Below are positions 55,701 through 63,004 of a stretch of DNA of 64,000 nucleotides, piece after piece. Each line of letters starts with the position of its first letter. Position 1 is the first letter of the stretch. A program made the position numbers and the translations under genes. The stretch covers positions 62,001 to 126,000 of the forward strand of contig NZ_WNKF01000006.1 in NCBI RefSeq assembly GCF_010119225.1. Reading direction: 5' to 3'. Source of the DNA: Cyclobacterium roseum. Lineage in GTDB: Bacteria > Bacteroidota > Bacteroidia > Cytophagales > Cyclobacteriaceae. Under the pieces are notes generated by a model, which was given only the letters and a program-made list of their open reading frames with translations, was not told where the DNA came from and did no database searches.

Positions 55701-55958
55701 ATCGGTGACTGTCCCCGTAGAAGTCCCTTTGATCAAAATGTTGACCCCCGGCAAGCTTTCTTTGGAAGAATTATCAAAAACCTGCCCGGTGATCTGCGTC
55801 CCCTGTTGGGCACTGGCAAAATTGCCCGGAAACCAACAAAAAATCGTTGTAATAAGGGAAAACACCAGGATGTTTAGCGGTATGGAGGGCTCCCTCCATT
55901 TACAGGAGTCTGGCAACCGTTTCGCCCGATTGCTCAGCAATGCGTAATGTTGTTTCAT
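52788..55958 (-). CDS. SusC/RagA family TonB-dependent outer membrane transporter
   Basis: A 1056-residue protein with signal-like N-terminus (cleavage near NFASAQQ). Domains: carboxypeptidase-regulatory-like domain (about 52-125, GQVFDNSSKESLPGVNILIK), plug domain with the SusC signature EEVVVVGYGTVKKSDLTGSV (about 134-153) and DILKDASSAAVFGARAASGV (about 235-254), then the beta-barrel to the C-terminus RIVTVGFNLTL. The start at 55958 has a longer hydrophilic leader than usual (27 residues before the hydrophobic core). TonB drives import of the ligand presented by SusD. The substrate is unknown; the neighbouring hydrolases suggest an amide-containing glycan, peptide or lipid. Confidence 0.95.
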   Translation of the reverse strand: MKQHYALLSNRAKRLPDSCKWREPSIPLNILVFSLITTIFCWFPGNFASAQQGTQITGQVFDNSSKESLPGVNILIKGTSTGTVTDIDGSYSIRVPNEDVELVYSFVGYLTQEIRVGNRTTINVDLVADQAQLEEVVVVGYGTVKKSDLTGSVVRVDPESFKNQSNVQLTDMLAGTVAGFNANQGTSAAGGSSLEVRGPTSLSAGTEPLVVLDGVIFNGSLRDINPNDIESVDILKDASSAAVFGARAASGVILVTTTRGKTGAPTINFTTKLGVAGPTNDDFAVRGPQGYLDFRRDYFRTLGQAQPDYHWFNPEELPEGVTLEQWRASNNNPNPDNTREWLSRLNFFPDEVEAYLAGETIDWRDKVMKPGMRQEYDLSVGGGTEKIKYYWSLGYLDNEGIIVGDKFSTIRSRINFDFEVTDWMKVGLNSQFSSRDESVVQANLTGMYQTGPYAQMYEEDGSIKWFPHGYIGGQNPLINYLGQDRFHKRNNFFNTLFTEFKLPFGITFRSSYQPRIESVRDYNYWSPETITGGQTYSGGRATRFESNTYEWMVDNLLKWNREFGIHNFDVTILYNLEKNRIYSSSMANQTFLPSAILGYHGMQFGGDPTIETDDITYTGEGLMGRVNYTLMEKYLFTGSIRRDGFSAFGRENPRAIFPALAFAWQISDETFYNSSLIDQLKMRLSWGVNGNRDIGPYSSFAQMGSNQYYNGSQVQMGIFTSTLSNPGLSWEETESYNLGFDIGILANRINLTLDYYDMSTVNLLVDRSLPRVTGFENVTTNIGELANRGFEATVGAVAVNRPNFNWRTNINYSMNRNEIISLFGDTGEYTLQGQTITGEIPDFENEWFIGQPIDVVWDYNILGTWQVEEAQQAAEFNLSPGDIKAEDVDENGVYEALQDKKFIGFSQPRHRIGFRNDITFLRNFTASVFIRADLGHLRAFSPSVAGWSTFDRRSTANYPYWTPDNRTNDYPRLSVNDSPFGGGVMPYKSSSFVRIQDLSLSYNLPTAMSQRYKMQNLRVFGSVRNLYTFSSWPGWDPESGLTPMPRIVTVGFNLTL

Positions 55959-56579
55959 AATGTAGCGTGTTAAAGGATGAACAAAAAGTTAAATTAGGTT
56001 TAAGGCTATTCGTTACGTGTACGTTACCTTAAAAATAAAATTTTATTAAAAAAGATCAAAATGTTTTACATCTATTATTTGGCGAAAAATCGCAATAGTA
56101 AGTTTCAAGGAAGGCTTCATGGCAAAATTTTAGCTGCTTAGGGAATAATGGGCTATAATCGGAACCCAAAGGAGACTTAGCCCGGGAAACATCGCAATGA
56201 ACCGTAAGTAAATAGTAACTACTCTTATCCCTCGCGATCCTTAATCTGCTGACCTATACCTCTATAGAACGTGTAACCCCATCAGGGTAAATGAAGGTCT
56301 GTTCGCCCATTGGAAATTTTTTGACACCATCAGGAATTGTTAGGGTGAAAGCCAACCCGCCCTCGTTCGAGGAAAAATGAATATAAATGCCTGCGGAAGA
56401 CGAAAAAAATACTACCACAGCGGAATTCCCTAGTAAAAAAACATGGTTGGAGGTTCCGTCAGATGCTCCTTTTTTGGGAACCCGAGACTCCTCCATTTCT
56501 AATTGGATAAATACAAACCAGGCTGCGGATGGGAATTACTGGCTCGAATAAAACCGCTAGTACCTTTGGAAATTAGAAA
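55959..56579. other. Long upstream region of susC with a doubtful small ORF
   Basis: This 621-bp stretch precedes susC on the minus strand and follows the M20 gene. It is AT-rich near susC, has no exact TAnnTTTG element, and holds only one small open frame (56254-56496). It probably contains the susC promoter and operators, but no site can be assigned with confidence. Confidence 0.5.
56254..56496 (-). CDS. Doubtful small protein or gene remnant (80 aa)
   Basis: An 80-residue frame starting MEESRVPKKGASDGTSNHVF, with a hydrophobic middle (GNSAVVVFFSSSAGIYIHFS) and a beta-like end (IPDGVKKFPMGEQTFIYPDG). The reading frame is open for 13 more codons upstream of the ATG without another start. 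The ending looks like the C-terminus of a larger beta-domain protein, so this may be the tail of a decayed gene. It has no recognised family and no clear start signal. Confidence 0.25.
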   Translation of the reverse strand: MEESRVPKKGASDGTSNHVFLLGNSAVVVFFSSSAGIYIHFSSNEGGLAFTLTIPDGVKKFPMGEQTFIYPDGVTRSIEV

Positions 56580-57875
56580 TTAGTTCATTTCCATGTAATC
56601 CACCGCCAATTGGGTTAACACTTTGACTCCCAAGACAAAGCCACTTTCATCCAGGTAAAAATCAGGCGTATGGTGGGAAGGAGCCGTTTCCGGATCTTCC
56701 TCTGGGGGCATGCCGCCCAGAAAAATAAACAGCCCAGGCTTTTCCTTCTGGAAAAAACTAAAATCCTCGGCACCCGTGACCGGGTCATGAACCCATACAT
56801 TTTCACTACCGGCAACCTTTTCCAAGGTAGGTTTCATTTGTTCGGTAAGCCCCGGATCATTGTGTGTCACCGGATACATTTTTTTAATACTGATTTCAGC
56901 TTCCGCGCCTGCACTGGCTGCAATATTGGTCCCGATCTCCCGAATCCGTCTATGGATAAGCGTTTGCTGGGGTTCGCTGTAGGTCCGGATCGTCCCAATC
57001 ATTTCTACTTCCTCCGGAATTATATTATGCCGGACCCCACCGTGAATCGCTCCTATGGTGACGATCGCAGGAATTTCGATGATTTTTACATTTCGGCTTA
57101 CAATGGTCTGCAATCCCATCACAATTTGGGAAGCCGTGACTATCGGGTCAACAGAGGACCAGGGATAGGCTCCGTGCGCTTGTCTTCCCTTAACCAGAAT
57201 TTCCAGGTTATCCACAGCAGCCATGGCAGGGCCGGGTTTGTATTTGATGACCCCTGCCGGGGTTTGAGAATTGATATGTAATCCAAAAACGGCATCCACA
57301 TCTTCCATTACTCCTTCTTCTACCATCTGCTTGGCTCCCCAGCTGTCCACCGATTTGTCTTCCAATCCTTCCTCTGCCGGCTGAAATATAAATTTGATAC
57401 TTCCCTTCAATTCCTCTTGCATTCCTGCCAACACTTCGGCCACTCCCATAAGTATGGCTACATGGGAATCATGCCCGCAGGCATGCATCACCCCTGTTTC
57501 CTGGCCATTGTAAGTGGTCCGCACCATGGATTTAAAGGGAAGGTCGTTTCTTTCCGTCACTGGCAAGGCATCCATATCCGCCCTGATGGCTACCGTAGGG
57601 CCAGTCTTTCCACCTTTTAACACCCCAATAACGCCCGTTTCCGCCACTCCTTCGGTAACGTCCATGCCCAAATCACGGAGGTGTGCGGCAACAATACCTG
57701 CCGTCCGGGTTTCTTCATTGCCCAACTCCGGGTGCTCATGAAAATCCCGTCTCCATTCTATCACTTGTTGTTCCAGGGCAAGTGCCGCTTGGTTGATCTG
57801 ATCTTGCATCCTGGATTGCCCCTGGGCAAAGGTGATCATAAAAAGGAGTGAAAGGGTTATTATTGCTTTTTCCAT
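56580..57875 (-). CDS. Exported M20 family amidohydrolase
   Basis: A 431-residue protein with a signal peptide (MEKAIITLSLLFMITFAQGQ) and M20D (HipO/AbgB-like) features: WRRDFHEHPELGNEETRTAG near the N-terminus, the zinc motif VMHACGHDSHVAILMGVAEV, FQPAEEGLEDKSVDSWGAKQ and the C-terminal VTGAEDFSFFQKEKPGLFIF. The dimerisation lid and both metal sites are present. Family members hydrolyse N-acyl amino acids, peptides or IAA-amino acid conjugates. In this locus it is a candidate for releasing amino acids or N-acyl groups from the imported material in the periplasm (inference). It has its own promoter and is divergent from the cytochrome c gene. Confidence 0.9.
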   Translation of the reverse strand: MEKAIITLSLLFMITFAQGQSRMQDQINQAALALEQQVIEWRRDFHEHPELGNEETRTAGIVAAHLRDLGMDVTEGVAETGVIGVLKGGKTGPTVAIRADMDALPVTERNDLPFKSMVRTTYNGQETGVMHACGHDSHVAILMGVAEVLAGMQEELKGSIKFIFQPAEEGLEDKSVDSWGAKQMVEEGVMEDVDAVFGLHINSQTPAGVIKYKPGPAMAAVDNLEILVKGRQAHGAYPWSSVDPIVTASQIVMGLQTIVSRNVKIIEIPAIVTIGAIHGGVRHNIIPEEVEMIGTIRTYSEPQQTLIHRRIREIGTNIAASAGAEAEISIKKMYPVTHNDPGLTEQMKPTLEKVAGSENVWVHDPVTGAEDFSFFQKEKPGLFIFLGGMPPEEDPETAPSHHTPDFYLDESGFVLGVKVLTQLAVDYMEMN

Positions 57876-57897
57876 GGGTATTGGTTTTCGGTAGAAC

Positions 57898-57930
57898 CAA
57901 ATTTAATAAGTTTCACCATTCCATGTTCAA
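57898..57930 (-). promoter_or_regulatory. Promoter of the M20 amidohydrolase gene
   Basis: On the minus strand TTG (57930-57928), 22-bp spacer, TAAATTTG (57905-57898), an exact -7 match, 22 nt before ATG 57875. Confidence 0.6.
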
Positions 57931-58034
57931 TATCTATTGATTTATTCCAGTATTCCAGCCAATACTTTACTAAAAAAAATAACGGTTAGTTCAAATTTTG
58001 GGAAATTAAATTAAGACTATTTTATCTTTTTTAA

Positions 58035-58042
58035 TACATTTG
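58035..58042 (+). promoter_or_regulatory. -7 element 3 nt before the cytochrome c start
   Basis: TACATTTG, an exact TAnnTTTG match, then TGT and ATG 58046. It suggests a leaderless mRNA and supports this start over the TTG at 58040. Confidence 0.5.
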
Positions 58043-58045
58043 TGT

Positions 58046-58471
58046 ATGGTCACCAGAATATGTATAGGTACTTATCAAATCATGTTGTTGGGTTTGGTCC
58101 TATTGGCAGGCTGTCAGAAGGATCTTCCTGCCGAAAAAGAAACCGACTCCCCAAAAAAAGACTATATCCGAAAAATTGAAGGAAAAAGTGAACCCATACC
58201 GGATGAGCTGGTAGCAAAAGGAGAAGTATTGATCGCTTATTCAGGATGCGCAGACTGCCACCGGATCGATACCAAAGCCAAGGGACCTGCTTTTAAGGAT
58301 ATCGCTCAGAGGTATCCTGTCCAACCTGCCTATGTGGACCTGCTCGCTAGAAAAATCATTTCCGGAGGCTTCGGATCCTGGGGGAATCCGGTTATGAGCC
58401 CTCACCCAAAGCTAAAAATGGAAGATGCCCAAACCATGGTCTATTATATCCTGTCTCTGGATCAGCTTTAA
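58046..58471 (+). CDS. Class I cytochrome c lipoprotein
   Basis: A 141-residue protein with lipoprotein signal ending LLAGC and a single heme-binding motif CADCH. The axial methionine is likely in NPVMSPHPK. The heme domain spans about 60-141 (LVAKGEVLIAYSGCADCHRI, KAKGPAFKDIAQRYP, DAQTMVYYILSLDQL). Such small mono-heme cytochromes sit in the periplasm and accept electrons from a dehydrogenase. In this locus it may serve the oxidation of a sugar or alcohol (inference). It stands alone, divergent from the M20 gene and convergent with the third ceramidase-like gene. Confidence 0.9.
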   Translation: MVTRICIGTYQIMLLGLVLLAGCQKDLPAEKETDSPKKDYIRKIEGKSEPIPDELVAKGEVLIAYSGCADCHRIDTKAKGPAFKDIAQRYPVQPAYVDLLARKIISGGFGSWGNPVMSPHPKLKMEDAQTMVYYILSLDQL

Positions 58472-58511
58472 ACTCATTCCCGACAGGATGCCTTTTTTCC
58501 AGGAAGGCTTG

Positions 58512-59882
58512 CTAGGGGTTACTTAGCTGAGTCAATTCCAGTACTTTTTCGCGCATGACCTTTTCCGCCTGCCCGTCCAGGTTACTGATCCTACACCGCC
58601 AGGTCTCATAACCTCCCCTTTCCAGCTCATGCAAAGGAGGCACATACCCCAGGTTTCCATTGGCCAGGCAGACGGTGAAATAGGGTTTTCCCTTCATTTC
58701 CGCTTTAATTTTCAGGCCTGTTTCAGCGAATATTTCTCCGGGCAAGGCCCCGATACTGCCCGCTCCGATATGAAAAACCTGTACCGGACATTGGGCGATA
58801 GCTGGAAATTCGGCCAATAATACCTGTTCCCGGGCATAAAGGTACGCCCAACCCTCCTGATTGGGCTGCAAATTTTCATAATCTCCCCTACCTACCTTTT
58901 CTTTGGCTTCGGCCAGTTCTTTTTCATTGGGAAGCCTACGCTTTACCTCCACTACTTCATAGCGAAATGCTAATTTTGGCTGGGTTTTCCACTTCAGCTC
59001 AGTGATTTGCTCAATTAATTTTGCCGCAAGGTCCTCCCCGATAAGCTGACTTTTAGCAAAATGGGCTTCCGGATAATTTTTCTCCTTCAGAAAATCCCAG
59101 ATATTGATATCTCCACTGGTACCGTTGCAAAGGATCCCTATAAAATCCTCCTTTGCCCCCAGTTGTTGTTTCAGGGCCTTACTGAAAGTACCAAAATAAT
59201 CGGCCGTGATGGTACCATTTACCCAATCGCCCACATAGTGCATGGAATAATTGGCAAGGATACTGATCCACTCTCCCTTTAAGTCCTGAACGGCCAGAAA
59301 ACTCAATTCCGGATCCGGACTGGATACAGGGCTGATGATCTGCTTCTCCACCCCAAACGGGTTGGTTTTAATGGCATCCTGCTTTCCACTCACCGGATTG
59401 ACGGGGGTATAGTCTTCCCGCATCCAAAACCTCCTGCAAACGGCATGTTCTGGAGCCTGGGCGGAACCAAAAGCCAGCCGGGCCGGCCTTTTTCTTTCTC
59501 TGGCCAGGGACACCGCCCGGGCGATCCGTTCTGGTAGGCGCTTCCGGTAGGCAAGGTCTGCCGGCACCAAATGTACTTCTTCCACAGCTCCTGCAGCATG
59601 GGTGTGCGTGCTGCTGACCAGGATGCAGCCAGGCTCCAGGCCCTGCTGCTCACGGATCAGCGTTTTGGCTTCATCAATCAGTTCCAGGCCCATGACGCAG
59701 ATATCTACCACTACAAAAACCAAGGTCCCACTCCCATTCTCCAACCATAGCGCTTTGGCAAATAGGGGGTCATGAATGGTTTGGGCATAATGGGTGACAA
59801 AATCTCCATTGATGATGGTGCCCAGAGGGGGCGTGGTATCCACCTTTGCTGCTCCGGCCATCAGTGTTAAGTCTGCTTTCAT
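58512..59882 (-). CDS. Neutral-ceramidase-like protein without signal peptide (paralogue 3)
   Basis: A 456-residue cytoplasmic-looking protein with the family layout: AKVDTTPPLGTIINGDFV near the N-terminus, zinc motif THTHAAGA (92-99), second metal histidine NYSMHYVGD (211-219) and the amidase-region GTSGDIN (254-260), where the ceramidase GDVSPN serine is replaced by asparagine. More divergent from paralogues 1 and 2 than they are from each other. The absence of a signal peptide sets it apart: the substrate would be an imported intracellular compound. Last gene of the minus-strand run of seven (43 bp after the dipeptidase gene). Confidence 0.78.
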   Translation of the reverse strand: MKADLTLMAGAAKVDTTPPLGTIINGDFVTHYAQTIHDPLFAKALWLENGSGTLVFVVVDICVMGLELIDEAKTLIREQQGLEPGCILVSSTHTHAAGAVEEVHLVPADLAYRKRLPERIARAVSLARERKRPARLAFGSAQAPEHAVCRRFWMREDYTPVNPVSGKQDAIKTNPFGVEKQIISPVSSPDPELSFLAVQDLKGEWISILANYSMHYVGDWVNGTITADYFGTFSKALKQQLGAKEDFIGILCNGTSGDINIWDFLKEKNYPEAHFAKSQLIGEDLAAKLIEQITELKWKTQPKLAFRYEVVEVKRRLPNEKELAEAKEKVGRGDYENLQPNQEGWAYLYAREQVLLAEFPAIAQCPVQVFHIGAGSIGALPGEIFAETGLKIKAEMKGKPYFTVCLANGNLGYVPPLHELERGGYETWRCRISNLDGQAEKVMREKVLELTQLSNP

Positions 59883-59924
59883 AATTTACCAGTTGTTTGT
59901 TCTAAAATTTGTCTGGTTTAGAAT

Positions 59925-61010
59925 TCATACGGGCAAGGCATTGCGCAAAAACCGCAGCCAGTTGCCATGAAATATATTGTCAATATCCTGACTGGTATAG
60001 CCCCTCCTATCCAGAATTTCCTCGTATTTCTGAAGGTCTGCTATGGAGTTCATGTCCCAGGGAGACTGTTCGGTACCAAATATTCCGTCCAAATCACTGC
60101 CTATGGCTACATGCCGGCAATCCCCTGCCAGTTGGCATATATGATCCCAATGGTCGACCAGCTGTTCCAGCCGGATGTCGAGTTGCCAGGGATCGGAAAT
60201 GGTATCAATAAAGCGGATGTCCATGGCCCAGCAATCCAGCATGCCTCCGATGACGGCCCCCCTTTCCACCAAGCGCTTAATCTGGTCATCGGTCAGTTGC
60301 CGTTGATTGGGGACAATTTTCCGCACATTATGGTGACTTGCCCAAACCGGACCACCATAGCTTTCCAGGGCTTGCTCAAACCCCTGGTCGGTCAGGTGGG
60401 TCAGGTCGAGAATCATTTGGTATTGTTCCATGACCTTCAGTAGGTCCATTCCCAAGGGGCTGATGGGGCCTTCGGTTTTGGTTCCGGGAGCATACCTGCC
60501 AGGCCCGAAATGAGAAAGGCCCAGGGCCCTCAGGCCATAGGCATGCGCTTTTTCCAGGTAAGAAACATCCACTAAAGAATCTGCTCCTTCGAGATTTAGC
60601 AGGTAACCAATAGGTTTGCCGGCATCTGGTTGGGTATCGTCATTCCACAGGTCCACCATTTGGTCGAGTTCTGTCCGGTTGGTGATTTGTTTCATTTCTC
60701 CAAGGGCTTCCATTTCCCGGTACCAGGCCAATTGTGCCTGCGTCATGGCCCAGGCCTGCTGTGGTGAATTCCACCCTGCCAGGGCTGAATCGGGCGGTGA
60801 ATAACGGGCCAGTTGGGTGGCTACTACAATGCCAATTTTACCTTTCCTCAATTCTGGCAGGCAAACCGTCCCCTTGCCCCGGTCCGGTTTGTCGGGCATG
60901 TGCATTTCCGATTTCCGGATTTCAGCCAGTGGAAGGCGCAGGTCCCGATTCCATTCGATGGCATTCATGGCCAGGTCCAGGTGGGCATCAATGATCAGTC
61001 TATTTTTCAT
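59925..61010 (-). CDS. M19 family membrane dipeptidase (renal dipeptidase-like)
   Basis: A 361-residue TIM-barrel metallopeptidase without signal peptide. Metal ligands and family motifs: IDAHLDLAMNAIEWNRDLRL (the H-x-D pair), LNLEGADSLVD, LGLSHFGPGRYAPGTK, LTHLTDQGFEQ and WASHHNVRKIVPNQRQLTDD. M19 enzymes hydrolyse dipeptides, including those with a D-residue at the C-terminal side, and some act on beta-lactams or aminoacyl lactones. Here it may split a dipeptide or N-acyl amide released from the imported substrate (inference). Its start overlaps the ridA stop by 4 bp. Confidence 0.9.
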   Translation of the reverse strand: MKNRLIIDAHLDLAMNAIEWNRDLRLPLAEIRKSEMHMPDKPDRGKGTVCLPELRKGKIGIVVATQLARYSPPDSALAGWNSPQQAWAMTQAQLAWYREMEALGEMKQITNRTELDQMVDLWNDDTQPDAGKPIGYLLNLEGADSLVDVSYLEKAHAYGLRALGLSHFGPGRYAPGTKTEGPISPLGMDLLKVMEQYQMILDLTHLTDQGFEQALESYGGPVWASHHNVRKIVPNQRQLTDDQIKRLVERGAVIGGMLDCWAMDIRFIDTISDPWQLDIRLEQLVDHWDHICQLAGDCRHVAIGSDLDGIFGTEQSPWDMNSIADLQKYEEILDRRGYTSQDIDNIFHGNWLRFLRNALPV

Positions 61011-61402
61011 CTGTCTTCAGGGATCCTGGCAATACAATCAATTTCTACCTTAAGCCCCTCTGCCAATACTGATTGAACCGTAATTCTGGCTGGTTTGGTT
61101 TCTTGAAAATAAGCTGCATACACCTTGTTGTACCGGTCAAATTCACTGATATCGGCCAGGTGTACGGTACACTTGACGATGTCTTCCATGCTGCCTCCGG
61201 CAGCTTCTACAATGGCCTTAATGTTATTCAACGTCTGGCTGGTTTCCTCCTCAATGGTACCTAACTTGAATTGAGAGGTTTCAAAATCCACCGATGCCTG
61301 GCCACTGACAAACAGGAATCCATCTACCAGGATGGCATCAGAATAAGCTCCGGTATCAAACCCCTGAGCGCGTTTGGGATGTGCAATTTTTTTCATGGTC
61401 AT
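61007..61402 (-). CDS. ridA: RidA/YjgF/UK114 family enamine/imine deaminase
   Basis: A 131-residue protein with the family pattern: FLFVSGQASVDFETSQFKLG, FQETKPARITVQSVLAEGLK (with the substrate-binding arginine) and a C-terminal VEIDCIARIPED. Both M1 and M3 are possible starts. RidA hydrolyses reactive 2-aminoacrylate or other enamine/imine intermediates to 2-oxo acids and ammonia, so its presence suggests the locus generates an imine from an amino acid or amino sugar (inference). It overlaps the dipeptidase gene by 4 bp. Confidence 0.9.
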   Translation of the reverse strand: MTMKKIAHPKRAQGFDTGAYSDAILVDGFLFVSGQASVDFETSQFKLGTIEEETSQTLNNIKAIVEAAGGSMEDIVKCTVHLADISEFDRYNKVYAAYFQETKPARITVQSVLAEGLKVEIDCIARIPEDR

Positions 61403-61426
61403 TTGATTTTTTGTTAAACTAAAATT

Positions 61427-62206
61427 TTACCAACCCGTCCAGCCTCCATCCACCACCAGGTTATGTCCGGTAATGTATGTAGAAGCATCGGATAGCAGAA
61501 AAGCCACAGGGCTGGCTATTTCATCGGCATGGCCTGTTCTTTGTAAAAAGGTTTTCTTTTCAAGCTTTGCCGTGAATTCCGGATTTTTCTTCTCTACCTC
61601 CAAATTGGGGAAAGGCCCCGGGGAAATACAGTTGAAGCGCACCTTTTGAGGTCCAAAGTGCATGGCCAGGTACCTGGTCATCTGTATGATGCCTGCCTTG
61701 CCCACTCCATATTCTATGGGGTTGGGATTCATGGGTGGTTCATACATCCCGGGATCAGGCACCACCATGCCATACATACTGGCAAAAAACACCAGGCTTC
61801 CTCCTTCATGGGCGGCCATCGCCTTGCCCACTGCTCTTCCCAAAATGAAATTGGCCGTAAGCCCTGTATGGTTTACGGTGTCAAATTCTTCTCCGGATAT
61901 GTCCTCCAACTTCTTGGTGGTAGCCGCATACGACAGGTTTACCAGCCCATCCGGAGGGCCGTATTTTTCCCTATTTCTGGTAATAAACTCCATCAGGACT
62001 TTTTCATTGTCTATATCCAGGGTTGCGGGAACCATTTGACCTGCAAAATCATGTGCTTCGGCCAGCTCGAAAGCCTTATTATCCAGGTCAGCGCAAATCA
62101 CCTTTGCACCCAATTCGGTCAGGCGTTTCGTTACGGCAGCTCCCAGGTAACCGGCTCCACCAATCAGCCAAATCCATTTGTCCTTTAATCCGAATTGATC
62201 TTTCAT
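61427..62206 (-). CDS. Short-chain dehydrogenase/reductase (SDR 1)
   Basis: A 259-residue classical SDR. The cofactor motif is GGAGYLG (16-22), the catalytic serine region is FASMYGMVVPDPG (141-153), and the active-site YGVGK (166-170) is intact. The residues after the catalytic lysine (AGIIQMTRYLAMHFG, KVRFNCISPGPFPN) resemble the PtmA-like SDRs of nonulosonic acid clusters. Substrate unknown. It lies 20 bp after SDR 2 and is likely part of one transcript. Confidence 0.88.
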   Translation of the reverse strand: MKDQFGLKDKWIWLIGGAGYLGAAVTKRLTELGAKVICADLDNKAFELAEAHDFAGQMVPATLDIDNEKVLMEFITRNREKYGPPDGLVNLSYAATTKKLEDISGEEFDTVNHTGLTANFILGRAVGKAMAAHEGGSLVFFASMYGMVVPDPGMYEPPMNPNPIEYGVGKAGIIQMTRYLAMHFGPQKVRFNCISPGPFPNLEVEKKNPEFTAKLEKKTFLQRTGHADEIASPVAFLLSDASTYITGHNLVVDGGWTGW

Positions 62207-62226
62207 TGCAACTGTCGAAATATTGT

Positions 62227-63003
62227 CTAAGCATTGAGGCCCCCATCCATCAGGATGTTTTCTCCATTGATGTAGGCCCCGGCCTCGGAGGCCAATAAAA
62301 CCGCCAGCCCTTTGATGTCATCTTTATTGGCCATCCTTCCCAGGGGTACTTTTTTGCAGTAATTGTCCAGGAAAGGCCTGGGCTGGTGGTTAAACAGGCC
62401 TCCGGGGGAAATACAGTTAAAGCGAATGTTTTTACCGGCATGCATTTTGGCCAGGTAACGGCTGAGATTGATCAGTCCGGCATTGTGGAAGAAATAATCC
62501 GGTGGCAAATCGCCCATGTCCGTGCCTTCGTAATTGGAAAGATCGGGTCCCTTCATGCCCATCATGGAACTGATGCTGATGACAGATCCACCGCCGCTGC
62601 GGATGATCAAATCGCTCATTTCCCGCACCAGGTCCATCATGCCCGTGGCATTGATGTGCATGGACGCAGCAAATTGGGAAATGGGTGCACCGTATCCTTT
62701 CATGGGCCGGGAAACCGCATTGTTTACCAGGACATGTAACCCACCAAATTCCTTTGAAAGGGCTTCTTTTAACCCCTGTACGGAAGCAGTATCTCCCTGG
62801 TCCAGTTCCATGGGATGTACTTCCAGCCCCCGTTGCCGAAAAATACCGGCTGTTTTCTCGGCCGATTCCAGGTTCCTCGATGTGGTAATGACCGTACCTC
62901 CGGCCTCTGCCAGCCCTTCTACCAGGCATTGGCCATATTGACCTGATCCCCCGGTCACCACAATGACCTTTCCTTCTAAACTAAACAAATCCTTTATATG
63001 CAT
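62227..63003 (-). CDS. Short-chain dehydrogenase/reductase with abnormal active site (SDR 2)
   Basis: A 258-residue SDR fold. Cofactor motif TGGSGQYG (17-24), NNA at 94-96, Ser146 in SISSMMGMKG. The catalytic YxxxK is replaced by YFFHN (Y170, N174): the codon at the lysine position is AAT, asparagine. The stretch after it (AGLINLSRYLAKMHAGKNI, RFNCISPGGL) is otherwise PtmA-like, aligned with SDR 1. The enzyme may be redox-impaired, bind substrate or act through another residue. One bp separates it from the Gfo/Idh/MocA gene. Confidence 0.82.
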   Translation of the reverse strand: MHIKDLFSLEGKVIVVTGGSGQYGQCLVEGLAEAGGTVITTSRNLESAEKTAGIFRQRGLEVHPMELDQGDTASVQGLKEALSKEFGGLHVLVNNAVSRPMKGYGAPISQFAASMHINATGMMDLVREMSDLIIRSGGGSVISISSMMGMKGPDLSNYEGTDMGDLPPDYFFHNAGLINLSRYLAKMHAGKNIRFNCISPGGLFNHQPRPFLDNYCKKVPLGRMANKDDIKGLAVLLASEAGAYINGENILMDGGLNA

Positions 63004-63004
63004 A

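Noticed and set aside
56011-56030. ACGT-rich near-symmetrical stretch upstream of susC as a LacI operator
   Set aside because: The arms do not pair outside the self-complementary ACGT pieces, and no second copy is seen near the other genes of the locus.
61646-62188. 180-codon plus-strand frame over SDR 1
   Set aside because: Antisense shadow of a clearly coding SDR gene.
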